From Maratus speciosus (Eukaryota; Arthropoda; Arachnida; Araneae; Salticidae): DNA of 64,000 nt. Positions 35,574 through 46,375 of the stretch are shown one piece after another (positions within the stretch are counted from its first letter, which is position 1; each line of letters starts with the position of its first letter). Below the pieces are notes generated by a model. It made no database searches and had not been told where the DNA came from. It saw only the letters and a program-made list of their open reading frames with translations. The position numbers were made by a program, and so were the translations under genes. The stretch covers positions 79,369,292 to 79,433,291 of the forward strand of contig OZ010796.1 of NCBI GenBank assembly GCA_963932465.1, read 5' to 3'.

Positions 35574-35861
35574 CGTGGCTGAATGGTTAGGACGCTTTTC
35601 TGGTCACCGACAGGATCTGTGGTTTGTCTCGGATAAGTGTTAAAAGGTTACAGTAGTTTGAATTGAATATAAAAATCAGGTCTAATATGTGCCTTTGGAA
35701 AGTGGTCGTTAAAATGTGTTTCCCTGAAGAATTGTATTTTTTCTTAAATACAGAAATATGCAAAATAAAGGGAATATTTTCTGGAATTTACATCAGAAAA
35801 TTTCTATTAAAATATGTAAATAGTACTGGAGTCAATTTCTACATTTTAAGAGATATATATA

Positions 35862-37754
35862 TCTTATACTATAATGCGAGCATTGTGTGTATGTAAATTT
35901 TAGCTTGAAAACGGCTCTAACGATTTTGATTAAAGTTTGCACCCTACCGTTTTCGGGCACGAGAAAACCATTGGGCTAGGCCACATGCTCGAGAAAATTC
36001 GATTAGTGGGTCATTTTGGGTCAAAAAAGGTCAGGGTCAAGCTAATTATATCTAAAGAAAGGCTCAATCGATTTTGACTAAATTTTGTATCCGATCATAT
36101 TTTCGGGTACGAGAAGACTATTAAGCTAGGTCACACGTCCGAGAAATTTCGATTTGTGGTTCATTTTGGGGTCACTGTGGGTCAAGCTATTTTTATCTAA
36201 AAAACGGCTCTAACGATTTTTACTAAACTCTATGTTCTACAGGTTTGGATTACGAGAAAACTATTGGGCTAAGTCACATGTTCGAGAAAATTCGATTTGT
36301 GGGTCATTTTTGGGCCACCTTGGATCAAGCTAAGTTTATCTAGATAACGGCTCGAACGATTTTGACGAAATTTTATAATCTATCGTTTTCTGGCACGAAA
36401 AGACCACTAGGATGGGTCACGTGTTCGAGAAAATTCGATTAGTGGGTCATTATGGGTCACAGTGGGTCAGGGTCAAGCTAATTGAATCTAAAAAACGACT
36501 CAAGACATTTTCACAATATTTTGTAATATACCGTTTCTGGGCATGGAATGACCATTGGGCTATGTCACATGTTCGAGAAAATTCGATTAGTGGGTCATTA
36601 TGGGTCACAGTAGGTCAGGGTCAAGCTAATTGAATCTAAAAAACGGCTCAAGACATTTTCACAGTATTTTGTAATATACCGTTTCTGGGCATGAGATGAC
36701 CATTGGGATAAGTCAAGTGTTCGAAAAAATACGATAAGTGGGTCATTTTGGGTCACAATGGGTCAGGGTCAAGCTAATTGAATCTAAAAAAATGCTCAAA
36801 ACATTTTTACCAAATTTTGTATTATACCGTTTCTGAGCATGAGAAGAGAATTTGGGCTAAGTTACATGTTCGAGAAAATTCGATTAGTGGGTCATTTTGG
36901 GTCACAGTGGGTCAGGGTCGAGTTAATTGTATCTAAAAAATGGCTTAAACTATTTTGACTAAATTTTGTATTCTATCGTTTTCGGGCTCGAGAAGACCAT
37001 TGAGCTAGATCGCATCTTCAAGAAAATTCGATTAGTGGGTCATTTTGGTTCACAATGGGTCAGGATCAAGCTATTTGTAATTAAAAAGCGGTTCAAAACA
37101 TTTTGACAAAATTTTGTATAATACCATTTCCGGGTATGATGAGACCATTGGGCAAGGTCGCATGTTCATAAAATTGAATCAGCGGGTCATTTTGGGTCCT
37201 AATTGATCAGGATCAAGCAAACTGTATCTGAAAAACGGCTTAAACGATTTTCACAAAACTTTGTATTACACCGTTTCTGGATAAGATAAAACCATTCGGC
37301 CGGGTCGCATGCTCAAGAAAATTTTATTAGTGGTTCATTTTGGTGATGATGGGTCGGGATCAAGCTAACGGTATCTCAAAAAGGTTCAAACGATTTTGAT
37401 AAACTTTTTTACTATACCGTTTCACAGTACAAAAAGACCATTGGAATAGGTCACATGTTCGATAAATTTCGGTTAGTGGGTTATTTTTGAATCAACATAG
37501 GTCAAGCTTATTTTATCTAGAAAACGACTAATCATTTTCACTAACTATTGTATTTCATCGTTTTCAGGCTCGAGAAGAACATTGTGTTAAGTCGCATGTT
37601 CGAAAAAATTCGGTTAGTGGGGTCATTTTGGGTCACTATGGCTGATAGTCAAGCTAATTGCATCTAAAACAGCAAGAATGATTCAGTCGGAATAATATAT
37701 CGTGATAAACACAAAGCTAATTTTGACCGAGCTTAGCTCGGTCATTCCTGCTAG
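35862..37754 (+). mobile_element. Non-autonomous Helitron
   Basis: Starts TCTTATACTATAATG and ends CTAG between host A (35861) and T (37755). Seven bases before the CTAG is an 8-bp-stem hairpin, GACCGAGC-TTA-GCTCGGTC (37725-37743), as Helitrons require for termination. No Rep-helicase. The interior is almost wholly a tandem array. The uninterrupted paralogous site at 46160-46190 supports the boundaries. Confidence 0.85.
36000..37660 (+). repeat. ~147-bp tandem array, about 12 units, within the Helitron
   Basis: The phrase GTGGGTCATTTTGGGTC recurs at about 36007, 36156, 36300, 36442, 36590, 36739, 36888, 37035, 37182, 37330, 37476 and 37617, giving spacings of 141-150. Each unit also has GAGAAAATTCGATTAG and an AAACGGCTC / ACGATTTTGAC stretch. 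Units are diverged. Confidence 0.85.
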
Positions 37755-38125
37755 TATATTTTACAGTGTATAACGCTTACAAAAGAAAAAACAAAAGGTG
37801 AAAAAATGTCTGTCAAAGTGGTCAAACATAGATGCAATTCGACATTTGAAATGTCTTAAATTCAGACGGTTACAAGTGTCTTAAAAATTAAGACACTTTA
37901 AAATGTCTGAAAAGAAAACGGAACAGTCTGTTTCAGACACTTAAGTGTCTGAATTTAAGACATTTCAATTTAGAGTGTACAGTCGAAACACTGCAAATAA
38001 GGGCGTCTTAAATTCAGACACATATCTGACTGAAAAAGTAATGCAGACATTTAAGTGTCTGAATATGGAATTTCAGTCATGATAGGTGTCTGAAATTAAG
38101 ACACTTAAGTGTTTTATTATATGAT

Positions 38126-39410
38126 CATGGTATAAAAACTAGCTCTCTCAGCGAAGCTGCAAGCCTTCGTTAGGCGACATAGGCCTCTCGGGGCCCAGAC
38201 TGGCGCGTAACTGGCACGGAATGGGCCCTCCCTGAAGAAGTTTCCTCATCGTGGTGCCGCCGCCAGCACGTGGTCACCAAGGTTGCGCGCCGCCCATTGC
38301 GCACCACGCACCCTGCACCCAAGAGTTTGATGCCCGGCCGAAACGACAGAAACCCCACCCGGTCCGAGAAGCCAGATGGTTCCTTCTCTTGGTCCTTTCG
38401 CAGTTCGCCCCGACGACCCGCAGGAACTGAACACCTATATAGGAGTCGAGCCCACGAGCCTATGCCGGGGTCTCTACGGTGGGGTTACTGTACGGAGGTC
38501 CTCAAGATCAAATACTTTTATCCGATAAGATCATTGTATAAAACTAGCTCTCGCAGCGTAGCTGCGAGCCTTCGTCCGGCGACATAGGCCTCTCAGGGCC
38601 CAGACTTGAGCGCAACTGACACGGAACGAGCCCTCCCTAAAGAAGTTTCCTCGCCGTGCACCCGCCACCAATGCGCGGTCGCCCAAGGTCTTCGCGCCGC
38701 CCAACGCGCGCTACGAAGCCCTGCGCCCAAGAGTTAGACATCTGGTCGAAGCGACAGAACCTCCCACCCGGCTAGAAGAACCAGATTGTTCCTTCCCTTG
38801 GTCCACCCGCAGTCCACCCCGACGACCCGCAGAGTACGAAATTTTATAAAGGATCGGAGCCCACGAGCCAATGCCGAAGATCCCTACTGGGGATTACTTT
38901 ACGGAGATTTCTCAAGATCAACTACCATTATCCGGCAAAGACATTTTTGAGAAACAACCGATGAAAGTGAAGGTTGCCCCTAGCGACCCTTGGAGAGATG
39001 GGGAAACTTCCCTCAGACCTCAGGGTTTTCGCCGGCTCCCGCACCGCACGACAGAGCCCCTCGTGGCTCGGCATCGGAAGTCCGGGAGTCGAACTAGGTG
39101 CCGTTAACGTTTCCATGAGGTCACGGAAAGCTCCTCCTAGACGGGATAGACCCAGCCTCTCTAGGGGGTCGGGGGGCCCGGAGTCCCGCCGGGCTTACCC
39201 GCCGCCCGAATCGGGGACGTGGGCGACGGGAGAGACCAGCAAAAGCCCGGTCCCCCACTACTTTACCTCGCGGTCGCCGAGGGTACCTGAGCTCGAGTGC
39301 TCTCGACCCCGTGCAGTAGCGACCGCTACCATGTTAGTTTGCCGAAGCACACCTTCTGTCGAGGGCTACGAACACGAATAGGTCGACGAAGCTGTCACAC
39401 GATTCGCGAA
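38126..39410. other. GC-rich insert with 405-bp tandem duplication
   Basis: By comparison with copy 1 the host repeat reads ATGAT followed directly by AAACACTG; here 1,285 GC-rich bases intervene. The first ~810 bases are two diverged copies of a ~405-bp unit, for example AGCTCTCTCAGCGAAGC at 38141 and AGCTCTCGCAGCGTAGC at 38546. Each unit has a TATA-like box followed by GAGCCCACGAGCC (CTATATAGGAG near 38435; TTTATAAAGGA near 38845). The remaining ~470 bases are single-copy GC-rich sequence. No convincing protein. It could be ribosomal spacer DNA or a promoter-bearing 5' region of a non-LTR element. Confidence 0.6.
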
Positions 39411-39499
39411 AAACACTGTAAACTGAAATGTCTGTGTCTATAAGTGTCTGAAACTGGAGTGTTGAATTTTCAGACATTTTAAAGTGTCTTAATCTTTAA

Positions 39500-39701
39500 C
39501 CCCTTGAGGGGCAAGCAATTACGTTTGGGTAATACTGAATTCTCACCGGAAAATTAGAAAAATTTTATTTCAAAATAAGAAAAAGCAATTTTACGACTTT
39601 TTTCCACCAAAGTTAGAAAAGTAAAATATCATAACATTTTTCAGGTGTAAATCTTCATTAATCGTAGGTGGGATAAAATATATCCACCGCCCCTCAAGGG
39701 G
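39500..39701. mobile_element. 202-bp piggyBac-like MITE, TTAA flanked
   Basis: Ends CCCCTTGAGGGGC and GCCCCTCAAGGGG lie between TTAA at 39496-39499 and 39702-39705. Other copies of the host repeat have TTAATTTTTAAGA uninterrupted at this point. Noncoding. Confidence 0.85.
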
Positions 39702-40066
39702 TTAAGACACGTGTATGCGTCTGAATTTAAGACATTTCAGGCGTCTGAATCGCATCCATTTTTGACCAACCTGTAAGTTTCTCAATAGGCAGCCAATTTT
39801 TCACTGTTTTTTGCAAGCTTTATACACTGTAAAAAATATCCGTTGAAATGTGAAAATTATACTGCCCATTTACGTATTTTAATGTAAATTATCTTCCGTA
39901 AATTCCAGGAAATTTTCCATTTTTTGCACTTTTTTGTATTTAAAATTTCCATTTAAAAGGTAAAATATAATCTTTCAAGATGAAATCTACATATTTCGCA
40001 ATCAGCACTTTCTAAACTCACGTATATTAGACATGATTGATTTATTTATATTCAAACCAGTGCATT

Positions 40067-40709
40067 GACGCACCCACGGGGGGAGCTAAGGGGGCTGAAG
40101 CCCCTCCCAGACTAGACTAGATATTATTTTTTTAATTATGAAAGAATATTATTATTATTTTTAGTAGGTCCTTAAAAAATCGGAATTTTTGAAAAGATAT
40201 TAATTTTGGTCACACAATTTTTTTCTCTTTTATAAATTTTATTATAAAATTCGAAATTATAGCATATTTAAAATTTATTTAATTATAAATTTAAGACCCA
40301 GTGCAAGCTCTTGCTCACTTTAACGTTCATAATATTTTTATAATTTAATAATAAAACTTTAAGTTGTTTGATTGCCAACACACTTTAAAATTATCCAAAT
40401 ACAGAAACGCACAAAAAAAATCGCAAAAACTAAGATATATTTTTGTACAGTATTTCATTGTTTAACATCTTAAAAGCATTCAGAATTGCACCACCAGGAT
40501 TTTCCAGAGCTTCCCCAGGCTTCTCTGGCTGGTTACGTGTCTGCTCAAGTCAGCAGAAAAAAAAAAGTCAGGACCTGATCCGGCACGTCCCATTAATTCA
40601 AATGAAAGAAAGACAGAGCTTGCCAGCGGGCTGGGTCATATCTGGGCACATATAGGCCTCTAAAATATGAAAGTCCCCTCCAAATCGCAATCCTGGATGC
40701 GCCACTGAA
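40067..40709. repeat. Possible hAT-type short element with CAGTG ends
   Basis: Left CAGTGCATTGACGCACCC and right, read inward, CAGTGGCGCATCCAGG. The right part contains the GGGCTGGGTC…AGGCCTCTAAAA phrase also seen near 15350 and 16110. The flanking 8-mers do not match well. A second start, CAGTGGCATATCC, follows at about 40711. Confidence 0.35.
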
Positions 40710-40939
40710 TCAGTGGCATATCCAATGGGTGGGCTGATGCTACAGTCCCCTCTGAAATTTATAGAAAATATCAAATTTAAAAAAAATTCAATGTCAAATT
40801 GTCAAATTACAAAAGTTTCACAAAAGGAAAATGATTTGAAAATAACCAAAATGAGAGGCGCCACCTAGTTTGAGTAAGAGAAATCGAACTTATTATTTTT
40901 TACTTTTGGAAGTATATGGAATATTTCTGAATTTTTTTA

Positions 40940-42149
40940 CTACAAGGGGCGATCAAATGAAAAGGTACGAAACGACGTAAAAACGTAACAGTTAAATATT
41001 TGCATATTCCGCCATAGGAGAACGTAGCGTGACATCTCGGGATGCGATTGGAGTCTCTGACTAGGATCGGAGCATGCGCGGGCGCCCGCATGCGCAGTAG
41101 AGAGCAGAGGCTCTTATCAAAAGCTGCGTCCAAATGATGTGGCAGTCCGTATGAGGACAGGATAGCGTTCGCGTTGCAAAATTCGACGATTGAGGAGCAG
41201 CGAGGTGTTATCCGATTTCTGACAGCGGAAGGGGAGAAACTGGCAGCTATTCACGAGCGATCTCATCTTCAAGGTGGACGACCTAGTGAGAAGTGATCGG
41301 CGTGTCACATTGCGAATGTTGGCGGTGAAGGTGGATGTCAGCTATGGAACCGTGTGGACAATTGTTCAAAACAGGTTGCGATATCGGAAGGTGTGCGCCG
41401 CTTGGGTTCCGAAGCAGCTCACCAACCAGCAAAAGGAACTGCGTATGGGGCTAGCACTGCAACATCTGTTTCGGTATCAGGAAGACCCCGCTTTCATGGA
41501 GCGGATCGTCATAGGTGATGAGACCTGATGCTATCACTACGAGCCAGAGACAAAGCGGGACAGCATGCAGTGGAAGCATGCGTTGTCACCTCCCCCTAAA
41601 AAGTTCAAAGCCGTGCCGTCAGCAGGCAAGGTGTTGCTCACCGTCTTTTTCGACGTTCAAGGTCCGCTACTTGTGGAATACCTCGAGCACAGAAAACCAT
41701 TAACTCCGATGTGTACTGTGAGACACTCCCACGCCTACGCAGGTGCATCAAGAACAAAAGACCGGGTCTGCTCACGGAGGGTGCGGTTCTGCTCCCTGAT
41801 AACGCGCGTCCACACGTCTCCAGAGTCACACACATGGAACTGGCCAGGTTCAAGTGGGAGACGTTGGACCATCCGCCCTAGAGTCCAGACATGTCGCCCT
41901 GCGATTTCCATGTGTTTGGTCCACTGAAGAAACACCTGAAAGGGAAGCGCTTCAACTCGGACGACGTACTCAAGGACGCTGTGAAGGACTGGGTCTCGTC
42001 ACGGCCACAGGAATTCTGGGAACAAGGAATCTTGCAGCTTGCTCATCAGTGGAATCGTTGTTCTCAGGCCTATGGTGAATATTTTGAATAAAGTCTACAT
42101 TTGTACCCACCGTGTCATTTCGTACCTTTTCATTTGATCACCCCTTGTG
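40940..42149 (+). mobile_element. mariner DNA transposon
   Basis: Inverted ends of about 30 bases, (CT)ACAAGGGG(C/T)GATCAAATG and onward to AAAAGGTACGAAA, flanked by TA at 40938-40939 and 42150-42151. 1.2 kb, close to the standard mariner length. One gene inside. Confidence 0.88.
41150..42091 (+). pseudogene. mariner transposase, DD34D type, broken
   Basis: DDE/D transposase. The first helix-turn-helix region before 41274 is readable only in pieces. From 41274 the frame has the second DNA-binding region, the linker motif WVPKQLT (family WVPHEL), and IVIGDET with the first catalytic Asp. The following Trp codon is TGA (41526-41528). The frame stays open to about 41690, where a shift occurs; the next frame carries LLPDNARPHVSRV (second Asp at 41798-41800), a Tyr-to-TAG stop at 41879-41881, and SPDMSPCDFHVFGPLKKHL with the third Asp at 41903-41905. 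There are 34 residues between the last two Asp, giving DD34D. It ends SQAYGEYFE at 42091. All catalytic residues survive, so decay is moderate. Confidence 0.88.
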
Positions 42150-42748
42150 TATAACATTTTAGCTAATGATTGAGTATCGATTTAGTTCAAGTATGATTGG
42201 ATTTCACCGTGAGAAAATTAGTTTCATCAAAAGATTTTACCCTGTCTTTCGATCGGAAAAAAAGAAAGAAAAATGTATGCGTAAAACAATGATTTTTATT
42301 ATTTTTGCAGAAAAATTATACTTATATTTATAACTGAAAAATTTTGTTCATACGATATAGCATAGAGAAAGGAATTAATGAGTCCAATTTCAAAAATTTT
42401 GTCATATATTCAACCAATTAAATGAAAAAAAAGAATCAAAGAAAACAGTACACTATATTCCTTCACACACTTTTATATACACATACCTTGGCATTAAAAT
42501 TATACACAGGTTTCGGGCAGTAAGAAATGCATTTTTTTAAAATGAAAAATTGATTTTATTTTTAAAGGGCGTTCCATTGCCTCTGCCCCCCTACACACAC
42601 ACAACTGAAAAGGGACAAGCCCCGAATTATATATATAAAATATATATACATACGCACTGTTAAAACATTTTAAATATTTTAATATTTCAAAAATAACTTA
42701 TCTTCTGTATAAAACAATAATATTTGTGTTCTAAAAATTTCTTCGGTA
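42150..42748. other. AT-rich spacer
   Basis: No gene; short (AC)n and (TA)n stretches near 42590-42650. Confidence 0.4.
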
Positions 42749-43207
42749 CACTGTAAAAAAGATTTCCCTTACTTTACACCAAAAAGGGTGACAACTCAGT
42801 TGCCATCCGAAGTGGTGTAGTGAAATTCCACTTGTAAATTGGTGTAATGAACCACCAGCTATCAAATGGTGTAAACAAACACCACTTTTAGTGGCAACGT
42901 AGTTGCCACCATTTTTCGTGTAAAGTCATGCTACTGCTTATCTGGTGTAAAGACACACTACTGCTTATATGGTTTGCACTTTAACAGTAAAATAAAAAAC
43001 AATTTAAAGATTACATTTTAAATCTAATGCAACCATAATTTACAATAAATAGTTTCTCGCAAAGAGGCTGCTAAACATTGTTTTAACTGCGATAATTTAT
43101 TATCTCAATTAAACATTTATTTTACACATTTTAGTTTTGGTAAACAACGAAATTTCCTCACTTTGGTAAATTTGTGAGTGACAAATAATAGTCAAAGAAA
43201 GTAAAAT

Positions 43208-43407
43208 CAGTGTTGAATTCAGGCATTTTCCGCCGGGAGGGACTCTTACGGCTCCGGGGGAGGGGGCATTATAGAGTTCCGATAAACACTTTTTGACAAT
43301 TGAAAACACAAAGTTACCCTTTTTTCTGGGGGGGGGGGGGGGGGTTCGGATTTCGTTGCTCCGGGGGGAATTGTCACCCTATGTTCCGCCCTCAGAATTC
43401 AACACTG
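43208..43407. mobile_element. 200-bp hAT MITE sharing ends with the 9903-15200 element
   Basis: Ends CAGTGTTGAATTCAGG and, read inward, CAGTGTTGAATTCTGAG. G and C tracts lie just inside, as in the 5.3-kb element. The flanking 8-mers AGTAAAAT and AATAAACG agree at 5 of 8 positions, a decayed duplication at best. Noncoding. Confidence 0.7.
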
Positions 43408-44948
43408 AATAAACGAACAACAAACTTCGCCGGGCGGGCAAACGCCAACCATTTCTCCCAGTAGATCTTTCGTATAATTGAGGATGTCATGTTATCAGTA
43501 TCTGTCCTTGGAGCTTCGAATTCGATTCGAATCGAATCATTCATGAACGTATGCGTTATAATTAAAGATGGCGAACTTTGCATAGCGTGTGGTACACAAC
43601 CATACGAATGCAGCTACAGTTAATGAACTGAAATGAATAAATAGAATTGCAACTATATTAATACTGACATTAGTTATGTTTTAAAAATTACTGTTACAAA
43701 TTAGTTATGTTTCATAAAAGGGCTAATGTGATTAATTAGCCATTCAAATAACCCAAAATTATTGTTACTTTTTTTAGCTATTGGAGGGGTTTTAACCCCC
43801 CCCCCCCCCAAACTTCCCTTTACTTATCCATTTTGACAGAGCTTTAGATTTAACTTTTAAACATAAAAAACAAAAAAGAGAGAGAAAATGAACCTGAATG
43901 TATAAGACTTATATGTGTTCCAATTTTAAACCCTTCCCATTGTAATGTATTTAAGTGACAATGTTCTTGTTTAGGGTAAAGTAAAACAAATTTTCCATTC
44001 AAATACAAAATTTTCAGCACTCACAGAAAATAAATCCTAGCAACGCTACTGGTTATTAATGAAAGCAATATTATTATTATTGCCAAATACAGAAAAATGC
44101 AGTTAATTAGCATTAATTATCCTTACAGCATAACTGCTGAATATGTAAAAACTATACATTTAAGATGGTAAATAATTTTTTTGCTTTCAAATTTAAAACA
44201 ATTTTAGTATTTTACATATTATTAAATTACGTGTCTTAAAGTGTTAATTATAAAACATCAGATGAACCTAAATAATAGAAAAAATACAAATATAAATTGA
44301 CAGAATGTATTGCTAAAACATGAACTTATAACACCATGGGATTTAAAGCATGTACAACACTATAAAATAAAAACCAAATATTTCGAAGCTCTGTACGAAA
44401 GTGACATTTTTACGTGTTTATTTTATAAGTAATTTTGATTTTTATAATGTTGAAATATCTGATCTACTAAATCATGTATTATGTATCAATTAAAAAAATA
44501 TATGTACATAAGACAAATATATGTATGTATCACAAAAGCAGGAGTTTAAAAATAATTTCAAGTGCAAGGAAAACAGATTTGTTTACTTAAATATTCTGAT
44601 GTATGCAATCAAACAAACAATAATTACGATCAAGTGAAAATCTATATTGTTAAAATTTGTACATATAACACAATCGATAGGCGTACTACATACTTTAAAG
44701 CTGTTTTAGCTCAATTAATTAAAAACTGATAAGCACGATGAAACCAAGGGTAAAAATACACAATTAAAAATATATTTTAGTGTTCGTAACCAAATAGCCA
44801 ATAAATAAATGTATATACTTACTATTTCATGAGCTTTCTTTTATGAAACTTATATGGGTTATTCAATTTATTCCAATGATACAGAGTAGCAGTTGTTTTC
44901 CCTTTCACAAAGAGCACAAAACATTCGTTCGTTACATCTGGACTTACG

Positions 44949-45138
44949 CCGAGGCTAATGAGAAAGACAGGCTACCGCGGTGGGTCCGATTCTTCTTTTT
45001 TTACAGACCACTGGAGTCACGTGATGCTCTTTTCGCACACCTTCATTGGTGCATTCGAGCATCACGTGACTCCAGCGGTCTATAAAAAAAGAAGAATCGG
45101 ACCCACCGCGGCAGCCTGTCTTTTTCGTTAGCCTCGAC
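44949..45138. repeat. 190-bp near-perfect palindrome
   Basis: Arms of about 80 bases, starting CGAGGCTAATGAGAAAGACAG and returning as CTGTCTTTTTCGTTAGCCTCG, meet around TGGAGTCACGTGATGCT and its complement with a ~27-base loop. Only a few mismatches between arms. Would fold as a long hairpin. A short fold-back element is the likely identity. Confidence 0.75.
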
Positions 45139-45854
45139 TTACGCTAGGTGACGTGTACGTGACTTTCTTTTTTCATATACTCAGCGCCGGTGTTGGCTGG
45201 TTTTCCAGTAAATAGTCTAACCAAATTAGAATAAACATAGTTTCAACTCGGGAAAAACTGCAACGGAAGCTCTGTTATCTGGTTTTTAATCAGTAATCCT
45301 TACTAAGAAACATATCAAAACTCACACAAGGTTCAGTTGGTTGGTTGGTTGTATTTATGTCGGCCAATTATCAACACGAGGGATATGGGCCCTAAGGGGA
45401 GGAGTGCCCTTCGTGGGGGTCTTTCTAACACACAAGGTTCAGAGACGAGAACCCCGGATTTCAAAATGGCGGACTGTGTCATATGTCGTTTAAAACATTT
45501 ACACCCAAAACGATGTTCGGTTTCCACAATTTCTTTAAAAGGTTAGAATTAAACCATTTTGAGTGTATCATAACACTTTATTCGGTGCTCGCAACTAAAC
45601 GAGAGTACATTTAACCCTCATTTGGCATTTCATAAACCAAAATTAAGAGTAATATTACTCCTTTCTTTTTACAGTGTAGAAGTAAAAAACTTTCTGCTGG
45701 TCCTACATCGCATGGAATAAAAAGCAAAATATTCAAAATTCTAGAGAGAAGATGTGTAAAATCGTTCAGAATTATAAGTATGTACGCAAAGCAAAATATT
45801 TACCATTACCGTAAAATAAATTGTGAGCCATAAATAAGTAACAATATTTGAGGC

Positions 45855-46375
45855 TCCCAGTTGTGAAGACGCGGCTGAGGGGATAAGTCGGCTAGTCTAG
45901 AAACGATGAGGTTCCTGGTTTGTATCCTGCGATGGGTAAGTGCAATATTTTTAATGCTGTAATTTGAGTTAAATGAGTAAATCATGTAAAATGTTCGTGA
46001 AATATGCGTGTTTACCCTTCCTTGAAGCTTAATTTCTATTTTTTAAATACAGAAATTTGCAAAAAAAAATTTTAATTTTTCTGGAAATGGAAGAAAGTTT
46101 CCATAAAAGTGCGTAAATTCTACTGGCGTTTTGATTGACGGTACGATTTCCATATTTTAACAGTTTTTTTTCTGTGTATAAGGCTTACCGAAAAAAAGGT
46201 GAAAAATGGCTGCTATTGCAGAGAAATTAAAGGTGGTCAAACATGGATGCGATTTTGACGTTTGAAATGTCTTAAATTTAGAGGCATACAAGCGTCTTAA
46301 AAATTTAGACACTTTAAAATGTCTGAAAATTGAACACTCCGTTTCAGACATTTCAATTTACACTGAATTCCGTCG
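45855..46375 (+). repeat. Composite GTCTGAA repeat, copy 4, tRNA-headed and uninterrupted
   Basis: Head with A-box-like CGGCTGAGGGGATAAG and B-box-like GGTTTGTATCC, then TTAAATACAGAAATTTGC, TTTTCTGGAAAT and TCTGTGTATAAGGCTTACCG, then the GTCTTAAATTTAGA modules ending CATTTCAATTTACACTG. It is the best uninterrupted reference for copy 2. Confidence 0.75.

Larger units (their letters stand above)
35574..37979 (+). repeat. Composite GTCTGAA repeat, copy 2, tRNA-headed, split by a Helitron
   Basis: Starts with a tRNA-like head: A-box-like TGGCTGAATGGTTAGG and B-box-like GTGGTTTGTCTC. The middle has TTAAATACAGAAAT and TTTTCTGGAATT, and resumes after the Helitron at ATATTTTACAGTGTATAACGC. The tail has GTCTTAAATTCAGAC-type modules and ends near 37979. 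It aligns with 45855-46375, which lacks the Helitron. Confidence 0.75.
37985..40066 (-). repeat. Composite GTCTGAA repeat, copy 3, with two insertions
   Basis: Tail to tail with copy 2. Contains the modules ACACTGCAAATAAGGGCGTC, GGTGTCTGAAATTAAGACAC and CACTGTAAACTGAAATG, and runs to the AT-rich block and TTCAAACCAGTG near 40066. Interrupted by the GC-rich insert (38126-39410) and the TTAA element (39500-39701). Matches copy 1 closely. Confidence 0.75.
42749..45676. mobile_element. Unclassified element with CACTGTAAAAA ends
   Basis: CACTGTAAAAAAGATTT at 42749 and, read inward from 45676, CACTGTAAAAAGAAAGG, each flanked by TA (42747-42748 and 45677-45678). Pairing is good for about 12 bases only. 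The left side, 42775-42975, is packed with GGTGTAA / TTACACC words and repeats of AGTTGCCA / TGGCAAC. No transposase frame was found. It contains the 200-bp hAT MITE and the 190-bp palindrome listed separately. The pairing of the two ends is an inference. Confidence 0.45.

Noticed and set aside
36000..37660. CRISPR-like regular repeats
   Set aside because: Units of ~147 bp are diverged along their whole length with no unique spacers, and the context is a eukaryotic Helitron.
38270..39381. Several overlapping frames of 60-135 codons in the GC-rich insert
   Set aside because: High GC lowers stop frequency in all frames; no frame shows a domain and frames overlap on both strands.
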